From Chlamydiia bacterium (lineage in GTDB: Bacteria > Chlamydiota > Chlamydiia > Chlamydiales > FEN-1388), in the NCBI GenBank assembly GCA_028293095.1, contig JAQGPK010000220.1:1-5733 (forward strand): a stretch of 5,733 nucleotides of DNA, read 5' to 3'. The stretch's first letter is position 1; the number at the start of each line of letters is the position of its first letter. The translations under genes and the position numbers were made by a program. Positions 5,508-5,733 of this stretch are shown piece after piece. A model generated the notes under the pieces. The model was not told where the DNA came from and made no database searches. It saw only the letters and a program-made list of their open reading frames with translations.

Positions 5508-5733
5508 ATGGCAACTCCAATTTTATATAATGAACATGAGAAAAAAGCTGAAAGTGCAGTAATGGGAAGGCAAAATGTTATTAAAGCCTCTCTTTTTAAT
5601 CTTATTGTCCTTTCACAAGATCCAGAGCGTGCGATTCATTGTGAGTCGTTGATACGGATTATTACCGCAAAATTCCCTTGCCGTATTATCTTTGTGCGAC
5701 TAGATCCTTCTGCACAATCTGATTTTGTGCGTA
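5508..5733 (+). CDS. opcA: OpcA-like glucose-6-phosphate dehydrogenase assembly protein, 3' end missing
   Basis: Only the first 75 residues are in the window and the frame stays open to the last base. The segment RQNVIKASLFNLIVLSQDPERA (21-42), followed by a helix and KFPCRIIFV (55-63), resembles the N-terminal domain of OpcA proteins, where a TxNLVV-type strand is followed by a helix and an HPCR-like turn. In cyanobacteria OpcA binds glucose-6-phosphate dehydrogenase and promotes its active oligomeric form, and it is commonly encoded next to zwf, as here with an 18-base gap. The ATG at 5508 has a weak Shine-Dalgarno (GTGAG, 3 bases away), so translation may depend on coupling to zwf. Two Cys (45 and 58) are present; whether they respond to redox state is unknown. 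The identification rests on a short motif plus position; an expected 6-phosphogluconolactonase gene may follow outside the window. Confidence 0.8.
   Translation, partial: MATPILYNEHEKKAESAVMGRQNVIKASLFNLIVLSQDPERAIHCESLIRIITAKFPCRIIFVRLDPSAQSDFVR

Noticed and set aside
1..5733. CRISPR arrays, tRNA or rRNA genes, insertion sequences, a toxin partner for the HTH protein
   Set aside because: Looked for and not found: no regularly spaced repeats, no cloverleaf or rRNA-like sequence, no transposase motif, and no recognised toxin gene adjacent to the HTH gene.

Overview
The window most likely comes from a member of the Chlamydiota, probably an environmental chlamydia rather than a Chlamydia species, but this is an inference. 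The grounds are a moderately AT-rich base composition, a ruvX (yqgF) gene and a zwf gene in one neighbourhood (from memory these are adjacent in Chlamydia), and an OpcA-like protein directly behind a 513-residue glucose-6-phosphate dehydrogenase. No marker in the window fixes the genus.

Left part (1-1205, + strand): the 3' two-thirds of ruvX overlaps by 7 bases a complete gene for a TerC/Alx-family membrane protein, a likely metal (manganese-type) exporter. The two are probably co-transcribed from a promoter outside the window.

Middle part (1206-2604) is accessory in character. A 70-residue XRE-type DNA-binding protein is encoded on the - strand (1349-1561), with a perfect 9-bp inverted repeat just upstream of its start that is a candidate operator. 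Facing away from it on the + strand is a small transcription unit with a very good ribosome binding site, a 61-codon ORF of unknown function (1774-1959) and a hairpin terminator (1980-2004). It is followed by a convergent gene for an unrecognised 195-residue soluble protein (2017-2604, - strand), which has a near-consensus promoter and ribosome binding site.

Right part (2604-5733): the 195-residue gene and the next operon diverge. Their two near-consensus promoters sit back to back (2638-2666 on -, 2717-2744 on +), and a perfect 8-bp inverted repeat (2682-2701) lies exactly midway between the two -35 boxes, a good candidate for a shared operator. The + strand operon encodes a GT4-type glycosyltransferase (GTG start), then zwf, then an OpcA-like protein cut by the window end, with gaps of 33 and 18 bases. 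Zwf and OpcA together provide entry into the oxidative pentose phosphate pathway. Why a glycosyltransferase is co-expressed with them is not shown by the sequence.

No tRNA, rRNA, CRISPR array, insertion sequence or transposase was seen. The most novel material is the small unit at 1700-2004, the orphan 195-residue protein, and the two dyads. None of this amounts to a proven new system.
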